Part shown: one piece after another, positions 7,908-15,121 of the stretch
Layout of the letters: every line of letters begins with the position of its first letter
Position numbering within the stretch: the stretch's first letter is position 1
Source: Flavobacterium hibernum
Lineage (GTDB): Bacteria > Bacteroidota > Bacteroidia > Flavobacteriales > Flavobacteriaceae
Assembly: GCF_000832125.1 (NCBI RefSeq)
Contig: NZ_JPRK01000005.1
Coordinates: forward strand, 372,001 to 436,000
Direction: 5' to 3'
Length of the DNA stretch: 64,000 nucleotides
Translations under genes and position numbers: made by a program
The notes under the pieces: model-generated
What the model was told of the DNA's origin: nothing
Databases searched by the model: none
The model's input: the letters and a program-made list of their open reading frames with translations, nothing else

Positions 7908-10900
7908 CCCAAGGATTATATGAAGAATTAGTTACCAAGCTAATAAACTATAAAATAAACGAACTAGATAAAGATACATTTCAAATTAAAAAATCTCCGA
8001 TAGACAAAGCTGAAGCAGCTCAGATATTATCACAACATATGGGTGAAACTATAAAACATGCTTTTACATTGATAAAAGGGGAAAATATTATAGAAACTCA
8101 AATTGAAATTGCTAATAAAATAATTCTCTTTCTAACAGAAGAATTAAAAAAAGAAAAGTTTGAAGGTGATTTAATTGAGACAGAAGGAAAAATATTGAAG
8201 GCTGTTTTTACGAAAATTGATACCCATTTTAAAGACTTAGATTTACATTTAAAAGAAATTACGCCATATACTAGACTAATTCATAGCGAGCTTTTTACTG
8301 GAGGAAATGCGGGAACAACTTTAGAAAGTGAATTACGAAAAGAGATATTATCTTCTGATAATATTGATTTATTAGTTTCATTTATTAAATGGAAAGGTAT
8401 TCGAATCCTTGAACGTGAATTAAGAGAATTTACTGAAAGAGGCGGAAAATTAAGAGTAATTACAACTACATATATTGGCGCAACAGATTCGAAAGCAGTT
8501 GAATTCTTGGCATCATTAGAAAACACAGAAGTTAAAGTTTCCTATAATACAGGAAATGAGCGTTTACATGCAAAAGCTTACTTATTTCAAAGAAATACAG
8601 GTTTCCACACGGGCTATATTGGATCTTCAAATTTTTCTCGCTCAGCTTTAACTGATGGTTTAGAATGGAATTTAAAAGTTACAACTAAAGAAGTTGGACA
8701 TATTATTGATAAATTTAAAAAAACATTTGAGGCGTATTGGCAAAATTCAGACTTTGAATTATATGATAAAAATATCCATTCTGAAAAATTAGTTTCTGCT
8801 CTAAAACAAGGTAAGTTTTCAAAAGAATATACTTTTACAACAACTTATTTTGATATCAAACCTTATTCCTATCAAAAGGAAATTCTTGAAAAACTGGAAG
8901 TTGAAAGAACAATTCATAATAGACATAGAAATCTTTTGGTAGCAGCTACAGGAACGGGAAAAACTGTAATATCTGCCTTTGATTACAAAAATTTTAGGAA
9001 TAATAATAAATCATCTAAACTTCTTTTTGTAGCGCATCGAAAGGAAATTTTGCAACAAGCAAAAGCGACTTTTCAAGGTGTTTTAAAAGAAAATAATTTT
9101 GGAGATTTATGGGTTGATGGAATTGAGCCTAATTCTAACGAATATCTTTTTGTGTCCGTACAAACTTTAAATAATCGATTAAAGGATTTAAAACTTTCTC
9201 CAGACTATTACGACTTTATTATTCTTGATGAAGCTCATCATGGATCAGCTTCAAGTTATAGACCTTTTCTGAATTACTTTAAACCTAAGATCTTACTAGG
9301 ATTAACCGCAACTCCGGAAAGAATGGATAACGAAAATATCCTCGATGATTTCTGTGACCGCATTGCAGCAGAAATTAGACTTCCTGAAGCATTAAATAAA
9401 CAACTATTATGTCCTTTTCAATATTTTGGAATTACTGATAGTATTGATTTGACAAATGTAAAATGGGAAAAAGGTAAATATGTCGCAAGCGAATTAACAG
9501 CTTTATATACTAAAAACGATATTCGTGTTGGGGAGATAATTACAAATCTTAATAAATACGTTAATGATATAAATGATGTTCGTGCAATCGGTTTTTGTGT
9601 AACCGTTGAACACGCTATTTTTATGACTGAAAAATTTAATTTGGCAGGATTAAACGCAAATTACTTAACATCTAAAAATGCAAATGAAAGAGACAAAATC
9701 AGGGAAGAATTCAAGAAAAAAGAATTCAATTATTTATTTGTAGTTGACATTTTCAATGAAGGTGTTGACATTCCTGAAATTGATACCGTTTTGTTTTTAA
9801 GACCTACAGAAAGTTTAACTGTTTTTCTTCAGCAATTAGGTCGTGGTTTACGTTTAGCAGAAGGAAAAGATTGTTTGACTGTTTTAGATTTTGTTGGAAA
9901 TTCAAGACCTGAATATGATTTCGAAAGTAAGTTTAGAGCATTAATAGGTAAAACAACAACTTCTGTTAAAAAAGAGATTGAAGATGATTTTCCACATTTA
10001 CCTTTAGGTTGTTCTATTGTTCTGGAGAAAAAAACAAAAGAGACAATTCTAGAAAACATTAAAAAAGCTACATCACTAAATGTAAGTCAATTAACAACTA
10101 AAATCACAAATTTTCAACATCAAACGAATTTACCTTTAACCTTAAATAATTTTATTGAATTTTATCATATACCAATTGAAACAATCTACTCTAAAAAAGA
10201 AACATGGTCTAGTTTATGTCAAAAAGCTGGAGTGATAAAAGATCTTGAAAGTATAAATGAAAAACAGATTTATTCAGCTATTAAGAATAAGTGGTTATCA
10301 ACCAATTCTACTAGCTATTTCAATTTCATTTTAATGATTGCAAAAAAAGGTTTTAATATAAGAATTGATGATTTCGAAGAAAATCAAAAAACCATGCTTT
10401 TAATGTTGCATTACGATGTTTGGCAAAATGCTGGAGGATTTGATTCTTTAGAGAAAAGTATAATTCAGATAGGAAAAAATAAAACTCTTGTGAATGAGAT
10501 TATAGAAGTCCTAGAGATATTATGTGATAAAATTGGTTTTAAAGAAATTGACATTCAATTACCTTATAAACAACCATTAAAATTACATGCTCGATATACG
10601 AGAGATCAAATATTAGCAGCTTTCCGTTTAAGTACATTTGATAAAAAATCATCTAATCGAGAAGGCGCAGCAGAAAATAAAAGTTTAAACACAGAAATAC
10701 TTTTTATTAATTTGATTAAATCCGAAGAAAATTTTTCTCCTACAACTATGTATGAGGATTATGCTATAAGCGAAACGTTATTTCATTGGCAATCACATAA
10801 TGCTTATGGCCCAGAAACTAGTAAAGGAGTTTCGTACATAAACCATCTTGAAAACAATAAAAAAATATTACTTTTTATTAGAGAAAAAGACAAAGATGAA

Positions 10901-11047
10901 AATAAAAACACAATTGGATATGTTTTTATTGGAGAAGGTATTTTTAAAGAAACAGAAGGTTCAAAACCAATGAATATACAATGGGAATTAAACGAACCAA
11001 TACCAAATTATCTTTGGACAGAATCTGCAAAAATGTCAATAGGTTAA
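7904..11047 (+). CDS. PLD-nuclease / SF2 helicase / DUF3427 fusion protein
   Basis: The 1047-residue protein has four parts. Residues 1-115 are helical and unrecognised. About 120-290 is a phospholipase-D-type nuclease domain with HAKAYLF at 222 and GSSNFS at 240. About 310-665 is an SF2 helicase with Walker A ATGTGKT (Lys about 353), DEAH about 442, SAT-like GLTATP, and motif VI QLGRGLR near 645. The C terminus (about 860-1047) is DUF3427, with LHARYTRDQILAAF, FSPTTMYEDYAI and LFHWQSHNAYGPE. This architecture resembles restriction-like helicase-nucleases of anti-phage islands. PLD domains of this type often carry one HxK half-site and work as dimers. The gene overlaps the NUDIX gene and is followed 10 bases later by a small zinc-ribbon gene. 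A role in phage defence is inferred. Confidence 0.9.
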   Translation: MTQGLYEELVTKLINYKINELDKDTFQIKKSPIDKAEAAQILSQHMGETIKHAFTLIKGENIIETQIEIANKIILFLTEELKKEKFEGDLIETEGKILKAVFTKIDTHFKDLDLHLKEITPYTRLIHSELFTGGNAGTTLESELRKEILSSDNIDLLVSFIKWKGIRILERELREFTERGGKLRVITTTYIGATDSKAVEFLASLENTEVKVSYNTGNERLHAKAYLFQRNTGFHTGYIGSSNFSRSALTDGLEWNLKVTTKEVGHIIDKFKKTFEAYWQNSDFELYDKNIHSEKLVSALKQGKFSKEYTFTTTYFDIKPYSYQKEILEKLEVERTIHNRHRNLLVAATGTGKTVISAFDYKNFRNNNKSSKLLFVAHRKEILQQAKATFQGVLKENNFGDLWVDGIEPNSNEYLFVSVQTLNNRLKDLKLSPDYYDFIILDEAHHGSASSYRPFLNYFKPKILLGLTATPERMDNENILDDFCDRIAAEIRLPEALNKQLLCPFQYFGITDSIDLTNVKWEKGKYVASELTALYTKNDIRVGEIITNLNKYVNDINDVRAIGFCVTVEHAIFMTEKFNLAGLNANYLTSKNANERDKIREEFKKKEFNYLFVVDIFNEGVDIPEIDTVLFLRPTESLTVFLQQLGRGLRLAEGKDCLTVLDFVGNSRPEYDFESKFRALIGKTTTSVKKEIEDDFPHLPLGCSIVLEKKTKETILENIKKATSLNVSQLTTKITNFQHQTNLPLTLNNFIEFYHIPIETIYSKKETWSSLCQKAGVIKDLESINEKQIYSAIKNKWLSTNSTSYFNFILMIAKKGFNIRIDDFEENQKTMLLMLHYDVWQNAGGFDSLEKSIIQIGKNKTLVNEIIEVLEILCDKIGFKEIDIQLPYKQPLKLHARYTRDQILAAFRLSTFDKKSSNREGAAENKSLNTEILFINLIKSEENFSPTTMYEDYAISETLFHWQSHNAYGPETSKGVSYINHLENNKKILLFIREKDKDENKNTIGYVFIGEGIFKETEGSKPMNIQWELNEPIPNYLWTESAKMSIG

Positions 11048-11057
11048 TTTAGAAAAC

Positions 11058-11243
11058 ATGATAAAACATTCAATCTTAGAAATTCCAACTGTACTTAATC
11101 CACCTATAAAACTTAGAGACGTTATTTACAATTGTCCTGTTTGTGATTACGATATTGAAATAGATATGTTTGTTGATGATAGTAGTTTAGTAAAATGTGA
11201 TATTTGTGATCACATAACAAAATTTAAAATTATAAGAATATAA
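11058..11243 (+). CDS. Small zinc-ribbon protein
   Basis: The 61-residue protein carries two CxxC knuckles, NCPVCDYD and KCDICDH, separated by an acidic loop (EIDMFVDDSS). This fits a rubredoxin-like zinc ribbon. The start lies 10 bases after the helicase stop on the same strand, so it is very probably the last gene of the cassette. Small zinc ribbons often act as nucleic-acid or protein adaptors; no specific function can be assigned. The N-terminal 25 residues (MIKHSILEIPTVLNPPIKLR) have no recognisable motif. Confidence 0.75.
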   Translation: MIKHSILEIPTVLNPPIKLRDVIYNCPVCDYDIEIDMFVDDSSLVKCDICDHITKFKIIRI

Positions 11244-11325
11244 AAAATATCGCTTACTCGACAATTGCAACGGAGTTTCTAGTGCGATTTCTCATTCTTC
11301 GAAATGACAAAAAAACCAAAATAAA

Positions 11326-11349
11326 AAAAGCCACTTCACAGTGGCTTTT
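11326..11349. terminator. Bidirectional terminator
   Basis: Perfect 10-bp stem AAAAGCCACT / AGTGGCTTTT with loop TCAC. It separates the convergent zinc-ribbon and 77-residue genes and has A and T runs on both sides. Confidence 0.8.
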
Positions 11350-11366
11350 CGTTTATTATAATTTAA

Positions 11367-11600
11367 TCATTCAATCTCCATATAGGGATTTAAAATTTCG
11401 GCTAGTTCGTTGAGCCAGAAATAACCTTCTTCGACTGATTTTGGGTCGATTTGCATCGTTTCGCATTCTCGCATTAAAGACAGGGCGAGAAGATAATTTA
11501 CTTTTCGAATTGTTTTAGCGAAACTTTTAGGATCTGTTTCTTGGTTGAAAAATTCATTTAACCTCAATTCTGTTTCTTTTGAAAGGCTGTTGACACTCAT
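11367..11600 (-). CDS. Conserved-looking 77-residue hypothetical protein
   Basis: This small helical, acidic protein has no signal peptide, membrane segment or known motif; the family was not recognised. It is charged throughout (LSKETELRLNEFFNQ; KSVEEGYFWLNELAEIL), as in small cytosolic or adaptor proteins. Its ATG is preceded by CCTAAACGTTAAATT. The same 13-base block, also two bases before an ATG, recurs exactly 120 bp upstream. There it begins a 38-codon frame that stops one codon before this gene. Expression may therefore be controlled by that leader. Confidence 0.65.
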   Translation of the reverse strand: MSVNSLSKETELRLNEFFNQETDPKSFAKTIRKVNYLLALSLMRECETMQIDPKSVEEGYFWLNELAEILNPYMEIE

Positions 11601-11603
11601 AAT

Positions 11604-11720
11604 TTAACGTTTAGGGAATATAAAACCCGTGTAGCTAAGGTGTCCTACGCCGTTAAAAGCGTTGCAGTTGTTTCCAATACCGCCACCATACCGCACGGGC
11701 AAAAGTTTAATCGAGTTCAT
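11604..11720 (-). CDS. Possible 38-codon leader ORF upstream of the 77-residue gene
   Basis: From ATG 11720 a frame encodes 38 residues (starts MNSIKLLPVRYGGG, ends GFIFPKR). Its TAA lies inside the 13-bp repeat that precedes the next gene. It is in frame with that gene, separated from it by stop plus one codon. Both ATGs are preceded by the identical block CCTAAACGTTAAA. The frame overlaps a strong potential RNA fold, so it may be a fortuitous frame within an RNA element. It could also have arisen by duplication of the initiation region. Confidence 0.3.
   Translation of the reverse strand: MNSIKLLPVRYGGGIGNNCNAFNGVGHLSYTGFIFPKR
11625..11700 (-). ncRNA. Candidate structured RNA (three-way junction) in 5' leader
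   Basis: On the minus strand a 76-nt segment is closed by a 7-bp stem (GCCCGTG / CACGGGT). The stem is extended by GGTG/CACC and a few further pairs. Two inner hairpins follow: GCGGT/ACTGC with a 10-nt loop and ACGC/GCGT with an 8-nt loop. Together they form a three-way junction. It is as long as a tRNA but lacks a T arm and a TTCGA-type loop, so it is not a tRNA. It sits 25 bases before the 77-residue gene. The fold was found by eye only. Confidence 0.35.
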
Positions 11721-11947
11721 GTTTTAACGTTTAGGACTGCGAAGATACCAAAAAACACTTTGATTTGTGAGGGTTTTCTTTTTGAATTTAGAATTTTGAT
11801 TGCTTATTGTTGTGGGGCTTCGACTCCGCTCAGCCTGACACTATTGTGGTGATTGTTTATTTTTCGTGATAAACTGGGAGGAGTTTCTTGGGTGATTTCT
11901 CTCTTCGTTCGAAATGATAAAAAATCTTAATTTCTTTCGTCTACAAA

Positions 11948-11996
11948 AATGACAAACTTGGCGGAATTTCTCTTTTGTGGAATGACAAACTTGGCG
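11948..11996. repeat. Short direct repeat in gap before hibernation factor gene
   Basis: AATGACAAACTTGGCG occurs at 11948-11963 and 11981-11996. The surrounding gap (11736-12038) also holds degenerate copies of the CTTCGACTCCGCTCAG and GATTTCTC-type repeats; no gene is seen in it. Confidence 0.6.
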
Positions 11997-12038
11997 AAAA
12001 AAAAGTGCAATTATTTTCTTAATGTTTTATTAACTCAC

Positions 12039-12069
12039 TTGTGTTTTAATTCTAAAAAAGATAGCTTTG
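12039..12069 (+). promoter_or_regulatory. Bacteroidota-type promoter of hibernation factor gene
   Basis: TTG at 12039-12041 and TAGCTTTG at 12062-12069 are spaced by 20 nt, fitting the -33 TTG and -7 TAnnTTTG consensus. The predicted transcript start is about 20 bases before the ATG. Confidence 0.6.
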
Positions 12070-12096
12070 AGAAACAATCATTAAATATAAACCGAT

Positions 12097-12411
12097 ATGG
12101 AAATTCAAATCAATACCGACAAGAACATCGAAGGACACGAAAGATTAGAAGCTTATTTTTCTGGCGAATTAGAAAAAGGTTTAGCACGTTTTGAGGAAAA
12201 AATAACCCGCATCGAAGTTCACTTTGGAGATGAAAACGGAGAAAAATTCAGCGTAAACGATAAAAAATGTGTAATCGAAGTTCGTACTGCAAAACTACAA
12301 CCCGTAACTGTTACAGAACACTCTGATACGCTCGAAAAAGCATTTAGTGGTGCATTGGCAAAAGCAAAAAAATCGCTTACTACGACTTTCGAAAAAATGA
12401 AGGCGTATTAA
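12097..12411 (+). CDS. hpf: Ribosome hibernation factor, HPF/RaiA family (short form)
   Basis: The 104-residue protein has the beta-alpha-beta-beta-beta-alpha pattern of the family. Recognisable segments are IQINTDKNIEGHERLEAYF at the N terminus, RIEVHFGDENGEK in the middle, and a Lys-rich final helix (ALAKAKKSLTTTFEKMK). It lacks the C-terminal dimerisation domain of long HPF. Family members bind the 30S decoding site and inactivate ribosomes in stationary phase. The gene is monocistronic, with its own promoter and a bidirectional terminator. Confidence 0.85.
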   Translation: MEIQINTDKNIEGHERLEAYFSGELEKGLARFEEKITRIEVHFGDENGEKFSVNDKKCVIEVRTAKLQPVTVTEHSDTLEKAFSGALAKAKKSLTTTFEKMKAY

Positions 12412-12430
12412 TCTATATAATATCAAATGC

Positions 12431-12469
12431 AAAAATGGCATTATCTTTAATCAGGATAATGCCATTTTT
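12431..12469. terminator. Bidirectional terminator
   Basis: Perfect 15-bp stem AAAAATGGCATTATC / GATAATGCCATTTTT separates the convergent hibernation factor and SDR genes. Confidence 0.85.
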
Positions 12470-13125
12470 TATTTTAGCAAAGCGGTCATTTCTTCCCAAT
12501 GCAATATTTTGACTTTTTCGTTTAATGCGTTTGCACTGTTTACCATGGCTTTGGCAATATCGGTTGCTTCTATTCCTTTGTATTTGCTTAAACCTCCAAC
12601 AAATATTGGATTGATGAATTTAAATATCCCAATAAAAACTTTTTCGGCAGGTCGGTTTTCTTTTCTGTTTCCTAAAATCATCGACGGACGAAAGATATAA
12701 GTATGATCTAAATTTAGACTGGTAATATCTTGCTCTGTTTCGCCTTTTAATTTGCTATAAAATATCGAAGATTTTGCATTTGCCCCGAGTGCCGAAACCA
12801 GAAAAACTGCTTTTGCTCCGTTTTCCTTTGCCAGTTTTGTGGCTAGAATTGGGTAATCGTGATCGATTTGATAGTATAGTTTTTTATCGGGAGTTTTCTT
12901 TTGTGTGGTTCCAAGAGCAATAAAAACTTCATCTACTTGAATGTCTTTTACAACTTCGGGCAATGTATTAAAATCACCAATCAAGGTTTTTAATTTTGGA
13001 TGCTGAATGTTTAGATCTTTCCTTACAACGATTATTACTTGTTGGTAATTGGCATTATTCAACAAATTATCGAGAATATAAGATCCTACTAATCCGCTTG
13101 CTCCGTATAGAATTGCTTTTTTCAT
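12469..13125 (-). CDS. Atypical short-chain dehydrogenase, NAD(P)-binding (TIP30-like)
   Basis: The 218-residue protein opens with the Rossmann glycine motif GASGLVGSYIL at residues 8-18. Later it has FIALGTTQKK, VSALGANAKS and YSKLKGETEQ, the last holding the active-site-like Tyr-x3-Lys. This pattern fits atypical SDRs related to TIP30/HTATIP2 and NAD(P)H-binding oxidoreductases. No substrate can be deduced. It is transcribed alone, converging on the hibernation factor gene, and a repeat-rich gap lies upstream. Confidence 0.8.
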   Translation of the reverse strand: MKKAILYGASGLVGSYILDNLLNNANYQQVIIVVRKDLNIQHPKLKTLIGDFNTLPEVVKDIQVDEVFIALGTTQKKTPDKKLYYQIDHDYPILATKLAKENGAKAVFLVSALGANAKSSIFYSKLKGETEQDITSLNLDHTYIFRPSMILGNRKENRPAEKVFIGIFKFINPIFVGGLSKYKGIEATDIAKAMVNSANALNEKVKILHWEEMTALLK

Positions 13126-13159
13126 AAGTAAGGCGATTTGTTTCCTCGAAGTTAGAAAT

Positions 13160-13486
13160 TTTTGTCACAGATTTTACAGATTAGAATGATTAATATATTT
13201 TTTGTTTCTCGCAGATTTTGCAGATCAAGCAGATTTTTCCTGATCTTTAAAACGGTGAGGTTTATTTTTAACACATAGAATCATAGAATTTTGGAACTTT
13301 AAAAAGGCATTCCATTTGTTTAAACGCACATAGCTATGTGCCAAATCTTGATTTGTTTTTAACTCTTTTGTACTTGCTTTGAAAATTCTATGATTCTATG
13401 TGTTTATTTTTTTCTCGCAGATTTTGCAGATCAAGCTGTTTTTTCTATTTTTTTTTTAATCCTTTAATCTGCGGCAAAAAAAAACT
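13160..13486. repeat. Composite nested inverted repeat (CACAGATT, GCAGATT, CATAGAAT words)
   Basis: The 540-base gap between the SDR and flavodoxin-Rid genes contains nested repeats. At the core, 13326-13341 is a perfect 16-bp palindrome (GCACATAGCTATGTGC). Around it a perfect 22-bp inverted repeat lies at 13270-13291 and 13383-13404 (AACACATAGAATCATAGAAT plus TT). Outside that, a TCGCAGATTTTGCAGATCAAG block occurs twice in direct orientation (about 13207 and 13415). The outermost words TGTCACAGATTTTACAGATT (about 13164) and TTTAATCTGCGGCAA (about 13467) face each other. No gene is seen. Confidence 0.85.
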
Positions 13487-13665
13487 TAGTAAGCTTTTTG
13501 TCTACATTCTCATTGTTTAAATAAAAATACGATTAACATAATAATAACGCTTTTTGATATTGTAAGAAGTAATTTTGCAGTCCCAAAAGTGAAACTTGGT
13601 TTTTGAAGTAAAAAACAAGTTTCTTAATTGAGATTATCCAATACAAATTATTAAAAATTACATTC

Positions 13666-14826
13666 ATGAAAAAGCAACTACTCGTATTATTTATCGCAAT
13701 CCTTTCAGGCTTTGGCGTAAATGCGCAAGTAAAATCATCTGAAACAAATGTGCTGGTTTTGATCTATTCTCAAAACGGCGGAACTTATAAAATGGCTAAA
13801 TCTATTGCCGAAGGAATTCAGGAATATCCAAACTCAAAGGCAATTATAAAACGTGTTCCTTCGATAAATACTAAAGAAAAACTAAATGCCGATGTTGAGA
13901 AATTACCAATTGCAACAATCGAAGAATTGGCGAATTATGACGGAATCGCTTTTGGAAGTCCGGTTCATTTTGCCAATATTAGTGCCGATATGAATTACTT
14001 TTTCAGCCAAAGTATTCCGCTTTGGACTTCGAGAGTTTTAGAAGGAAAACCAACTACTGTATTTATGTCGGCTGGATCTGGAGCAGGAAAAGAAGCGGCA
14101 ATTTTGTCTTTCTGGAATATTCTGGCTTCGCACGGAATGGTGATTGTTCCAACTGGAATTATGGGAACGGCAACTTTAGACAAAACGGTTCCGCAGGGAA
14201 ATACTCCTTTTGGTGCAACTTCACTGGCAGGTTCTACAGGAACTCGTCCGTCGCCAAGCGAATTGAATTTGGCTAAAGAACAAGGAAAAGCTTTGGCAAG
14301 AGTAGCATCTGGATTGAAAAACACGGAGAATATTAAAAATGTAAAAACAACCTCGGTTGAAACAAAAAGCGATATCAACAAAACTTTAAAAGACAATAAT
14401 ATTGTACTTCCTGAAGCGCCTAAACCGGTTGGAAATTATGTTCCGTTTACCATTTCAGATCATAAGGTTTATATTAATCAAGTGGCTTTGAAAGATGGAA
14501 AAATTTTAAATCCGGGTAAAGTTGGCGCAACAGTTACCGAAGATCAAGCAAAAGAAGCTACATATCAAACAATGCTAAATGTTATTGCGGTTTTGAAAGA
14601 AGCTTGCGGAGGCGATTTGAACAAGGTAAAACAATGTGTACAATTGACTGGATATTTTAATACAACTCCAGAATATACGCAACATGCAGGACTTATGAAT
14701 TCGGCCTCAAATTTAACGGCTTTGGTTTTTGGAGAAAAAGGAAAACATGCCAGAGCAACAATTGGTGCGGTTTCGTTACCAATAAATTCAGCTGTTGAAA
14801 TTCAGGCGATTTTTGAAATTGAATAA
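13666..14826 (+). CDS. Exported flavodoxin-fold (WrbA-like) protein fused to a Rid-family domain
   Basis: The 386-residue protein has a signal peptide (MKKQLLVLFIAILSGFGVNAQ). Residues about 27-215 form a WrbA/NAD(P)H:quinone-oxidoreductase-like flavodoxin domain: YSQNGGTYKMAKSIAEGI is the FMN phosphate loop, GSPVHFANISADM is the family signature, and the later SAGSGAGKEA is also characteristic. Residues about 255-386 form a YjgF/YER057c/UK114 (Rid) domain ending HARATIGAVSLPINSAVEIQ. Rid proteins usually hydrolyse reactive imines, and WrbA proteins reduce quinones with FMN; both are normally cytoplasmic. Their fusion behind a signal peptide is unusual. No frameshift separates the parts. Activity in the periplasm is untested. 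Confidence 0.85.
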   Translation: MKKQLLVLFIAILSGFGVNAQVKSSETNVLVLIYSQNGGTYKMAKSIAEGIQEYPNSKAIIKRVPSINTKEKLNADVEKLPIATIEELANYDGIAFGSPVHFANISADMNYFFSQSIPLWTSRVLEGKPTTVFMSAGSGAGKEAAILSFWNILASHGMVIVPTGIMGTATLDKTVPQGNTPFGATSLAGSTGTRPSPSELNLAKEQGKALARVASGLKNTENIKNVKTTSVETKSDINKTLKDNNIVLPEAPKPVGNYVPFTISDHKVYINQVALKDGKILNPGKVGATVTEDQAKEATYQTMLNVIAVLKEACGGDLNKVKQCVQLTGYFNTTPEYTQHAGLMNSASNLTALVFGEKGKHARATIGAVSLPINSAVEIQAIFEIE

Positions 14827-14846
14827 AAGAAATCCAAACATTGTCA

Positions 14847-14924
14847 TCCTGAGCGAAGTCGAAGGAACGTACGGGCGTCGACAAAGATTGGCGATATCCT
14901 TTGCGCCTTCGACTTCGCTCAGGA
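14847..14924. repeat. 19-bp perfect inverted repeat
   Basis: TCCTGAGCGAAGTCGAAGG (14847-14865) is perfectly inverted at 14906-14924. It belongs to a dispersed family with degenerate copies near 6585 and 11820. It lies just after the flavodoxin-Rid gene. Confidence 0.8.
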
Positions 14925-14976
14925 AGACAAGATTGCGCTGAAAACTGAGACTGAAAACTGAAAACTGGGACTAAAA

Positions 14977-15036
14977 ACCACGTAAGCGTGAGGGATAGAA
15001 GCTAGCTACCAAAGTAGCGCGGATAGCCCGACAGCA
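14977..15036 (+). other. Candidate structured element (CACGTAAGCGTG ... GGATAGCCCGACAGCA)
   Basis: A small hairpin CACGTAAGCGTG is followed by AGGGATAGAAGC, a variable hairpin (GCTAGCTACC / AAAGTAGCGC) and GGATAGCCCGACAGCA. A strong terminator follows directly. The organisation parallels 6645-6737 on the other strand. It is non-coding and possibly a 3'-UTR RNA element. Confidence 0.4.
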
Positions 15037-15037
15037 A

Positions 15038-15086
15038 TAAAAAAAGGGGCCGACTAAGCGATTTGCATAGTTGGCCCCTTTTTTTA
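15038..15086. terminator. Strong bidirectional terminator
   Basis: An 11-bp stem GGGGCCGACTA / TAGTTGGCCCC (one G-T pair) is flanked by an A run and a T run. It lies between the convergent flavodoxin-Rid and repeat-lipoprotein genes. Confidence 0.85.
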
Positions 15087-15121
15087 TTGGTGGCACGCCC
15101 AGATGATTATTGACGTGAATA

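Larger units (their letters stand above)
11603..11735. repeat. 13-bp direct repeat flanking the leader element
   Basis: TTTAACGTTTAGG occurs at 11603-11615 and 11723-11735, exactly 120 bp apart. On the minus strand each copy ends two bases before an ATG. This looks like duplication of a translation initiation region, or insertion of a short element flanked by direct repeats. Confidence 0.75.

Noticed and set aside
11625..11700. A possible tRNA gene: 76 nt long with a 7-bp closing stem on the minus strand
   Set aside because: No T arm or GTTCGA-type loop and no proper D arm or anticodon arm geometry. Kept only as a candidate structured leader.
11640..11852. 70-codon frame on the plus strand in the gap after 11600
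   Set aside because: It crosses the palindromic leader element and dispersed repeats, and has no protein-like features.
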